Source of the DNA: Chitinophagaceae bacterium
GTDB taxonomy: Bacteria > Bacteroidota > Bacteroidia > Chitinophagales > Chitinophagaceae
Direction of reading: 5' to 3'
Length of the DNA stretch: 5,759 bases
Assembly: GCA_023251335.1 (NCBI GenBank)
Contig: JAHEZA010000186.1
Span: forward strand, 1-5,759
This document shows positions 5,435 through 5,759 of the stretch, one piece after another. The notes beneath the pieces are model-generated. The model did not search any database, was not told the DNA's origin, and saw only the letters and a list, made by a program, of their open reading frames with translations. Position 1 is the first letter of the stretch. The number at the start of each line of letters is the position of its first letter. Made by a program: the position numbers and the translations under genes.

Positions 5435-5456
5435 GGATTTACTGAACAGAAAATCC
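5435..5456 (-). terminator. Possible terminator of the GNAT gene
   Basis: GGATTT/AAATCC (5435-5440, 5451-5456) with inner CTG/CAG and one A-A mismatch forms a hairpin in the convergent gap. On the minus strand it is followed by TTTT and lies 41 bases past the GNAT stop. There is no T-run on the plus strand, so it would serve mainly the minus gene. The stem is AT-rich and the call is tentative. Confidence 0.35.
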
Positions 5457-5496
5457 ACTCCAGTAAACAAATGAATAAATCAGATTCCTGTTTGGA

Positions 5497-5759
5497 TCAA
5501 CCTAAATTTCCACCAATTCGATTATAAATATTTTTAAGCCGCCAGGCTCTTTCAGCGCCGAGCCTCATTCTTTTTGCACTTCTGTATTCTGTTATATTAT
5601 TATCATGCAAAAAATTTATTGCAGCAGAATTATCAACCGGCAAAATAGCATGGTCTTTATTTTTAAATCTGAATTTCATCAGCTCTATTCCGGCTTTTGC
5701 ATTATCGGCAATTATTAAACCTTCTCCAAAAGTTGGTAAAAAATAACCCCGCACTTTGC
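5497..5759 (-). CDS. GNAT family N-acetyltransferase, C-terminal part (cut by window edge)
   Basis: The minus-strand frame is open to the right edge and ends at TGA 5497-5499, so about 87 carboxy-terminal residues are visible. A GTG at 5752-5754 is a valine within the protein, not a start, because the frame and the family similarity continue upstream (K-V-R-G-Y-F). The visible part resembles the second, YitH-like domain found after the GNAT fold (Acetyltransf_18 type): RGYFLPTFGEGLIIADN near the edge, a helix with AGIELMKFRF, the strand HAILPVDN where relatives have a 'D.P..N' motif, FLHDNNITEY, then RMRLG and a tail ending IYNRIGGNLG. The acetyl-CoA binding loop would be outside the window, so catalysis cannot be checked. 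Substrate unknown. Confidence 0.72.
   Translation of the reverse strand, partial: KVRGYFLPTFGEGLIIADNAKAGIELMKFRFKNKDHAILPVDNSAAINFLHDNNITEYRSAKRMRLGAERAWRLKNIYNRIGGNLG

Noticed and set aside
5752..5754. GTG as start of the GNAT gene
   Set aside because: The frame stays open to the window edge and only the C-terminal domain of the family is present downstream, so this codon is internal.

Overview
The window reads as AT-rich chromosomal DNA from a member of the Bacteroidota, probably a Chitinophagaceae-like bacterium. The evidence is the families present (DUF4846 and DUF922 lipoproteins, a TMEM220-type membrane protein, a Lys/Ala-rich histone-like protein), the A-rich leaders without Shine-Dalgarno sequences before most starts, and at least one promoter of the Bacteroidota type (TTG, about 20 bases, TAnnTTTG). 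The assignment to family level is inference.

Layout: eight of the nine gene calls are on the minus strand. From left to right they are: the 5' end of a membrane protein cut by the window edge (1-111); a DUF922 putative zinc-protease lipoprotein (264-1106); a secreted DUF1028 Ntn-hydrolase-like protein (1356-2075); a small lipocalin-like lipoprotein gene broken by a frameshift (2318-2724); a 76-residue histone-like protein made of 9-residue repeats (3114-3344) with a clear terminator; an uncertain 64-codon ORF (3374-3568); and a DUF4846 lipoprotein (3873-4658). On the plus strand is a TMEM220-family membrane protein (5026-5412). It converges on the 3' end of a minus-strand GNAT acetyltransferase that runs off the right edge (5497-5759).

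The genes are separated by 150-390 base gaps, so most look like independent transcription units rather than one operon. Four proteins carry export or lipoprotein signals and probably act at the cell envelope, but nothing ties them into one pathway. The long gaps hold a dispersed 40-64 base repeat seen four times in one orientation (1258, 2141, 2894, 4871), plus several short dyads.

I found no CRISPR array, transposase, RNA gene, phage gene or recognisable defence cassette. The most useful observations are the frameshift, which earlier annotation would probably hide as a short ORF; the intergenic repeat family; the two-copy (54-base) periodicity of the histone-like gene; and the predicted exposure of an N-terminal threonine in the DUF1028 protein.
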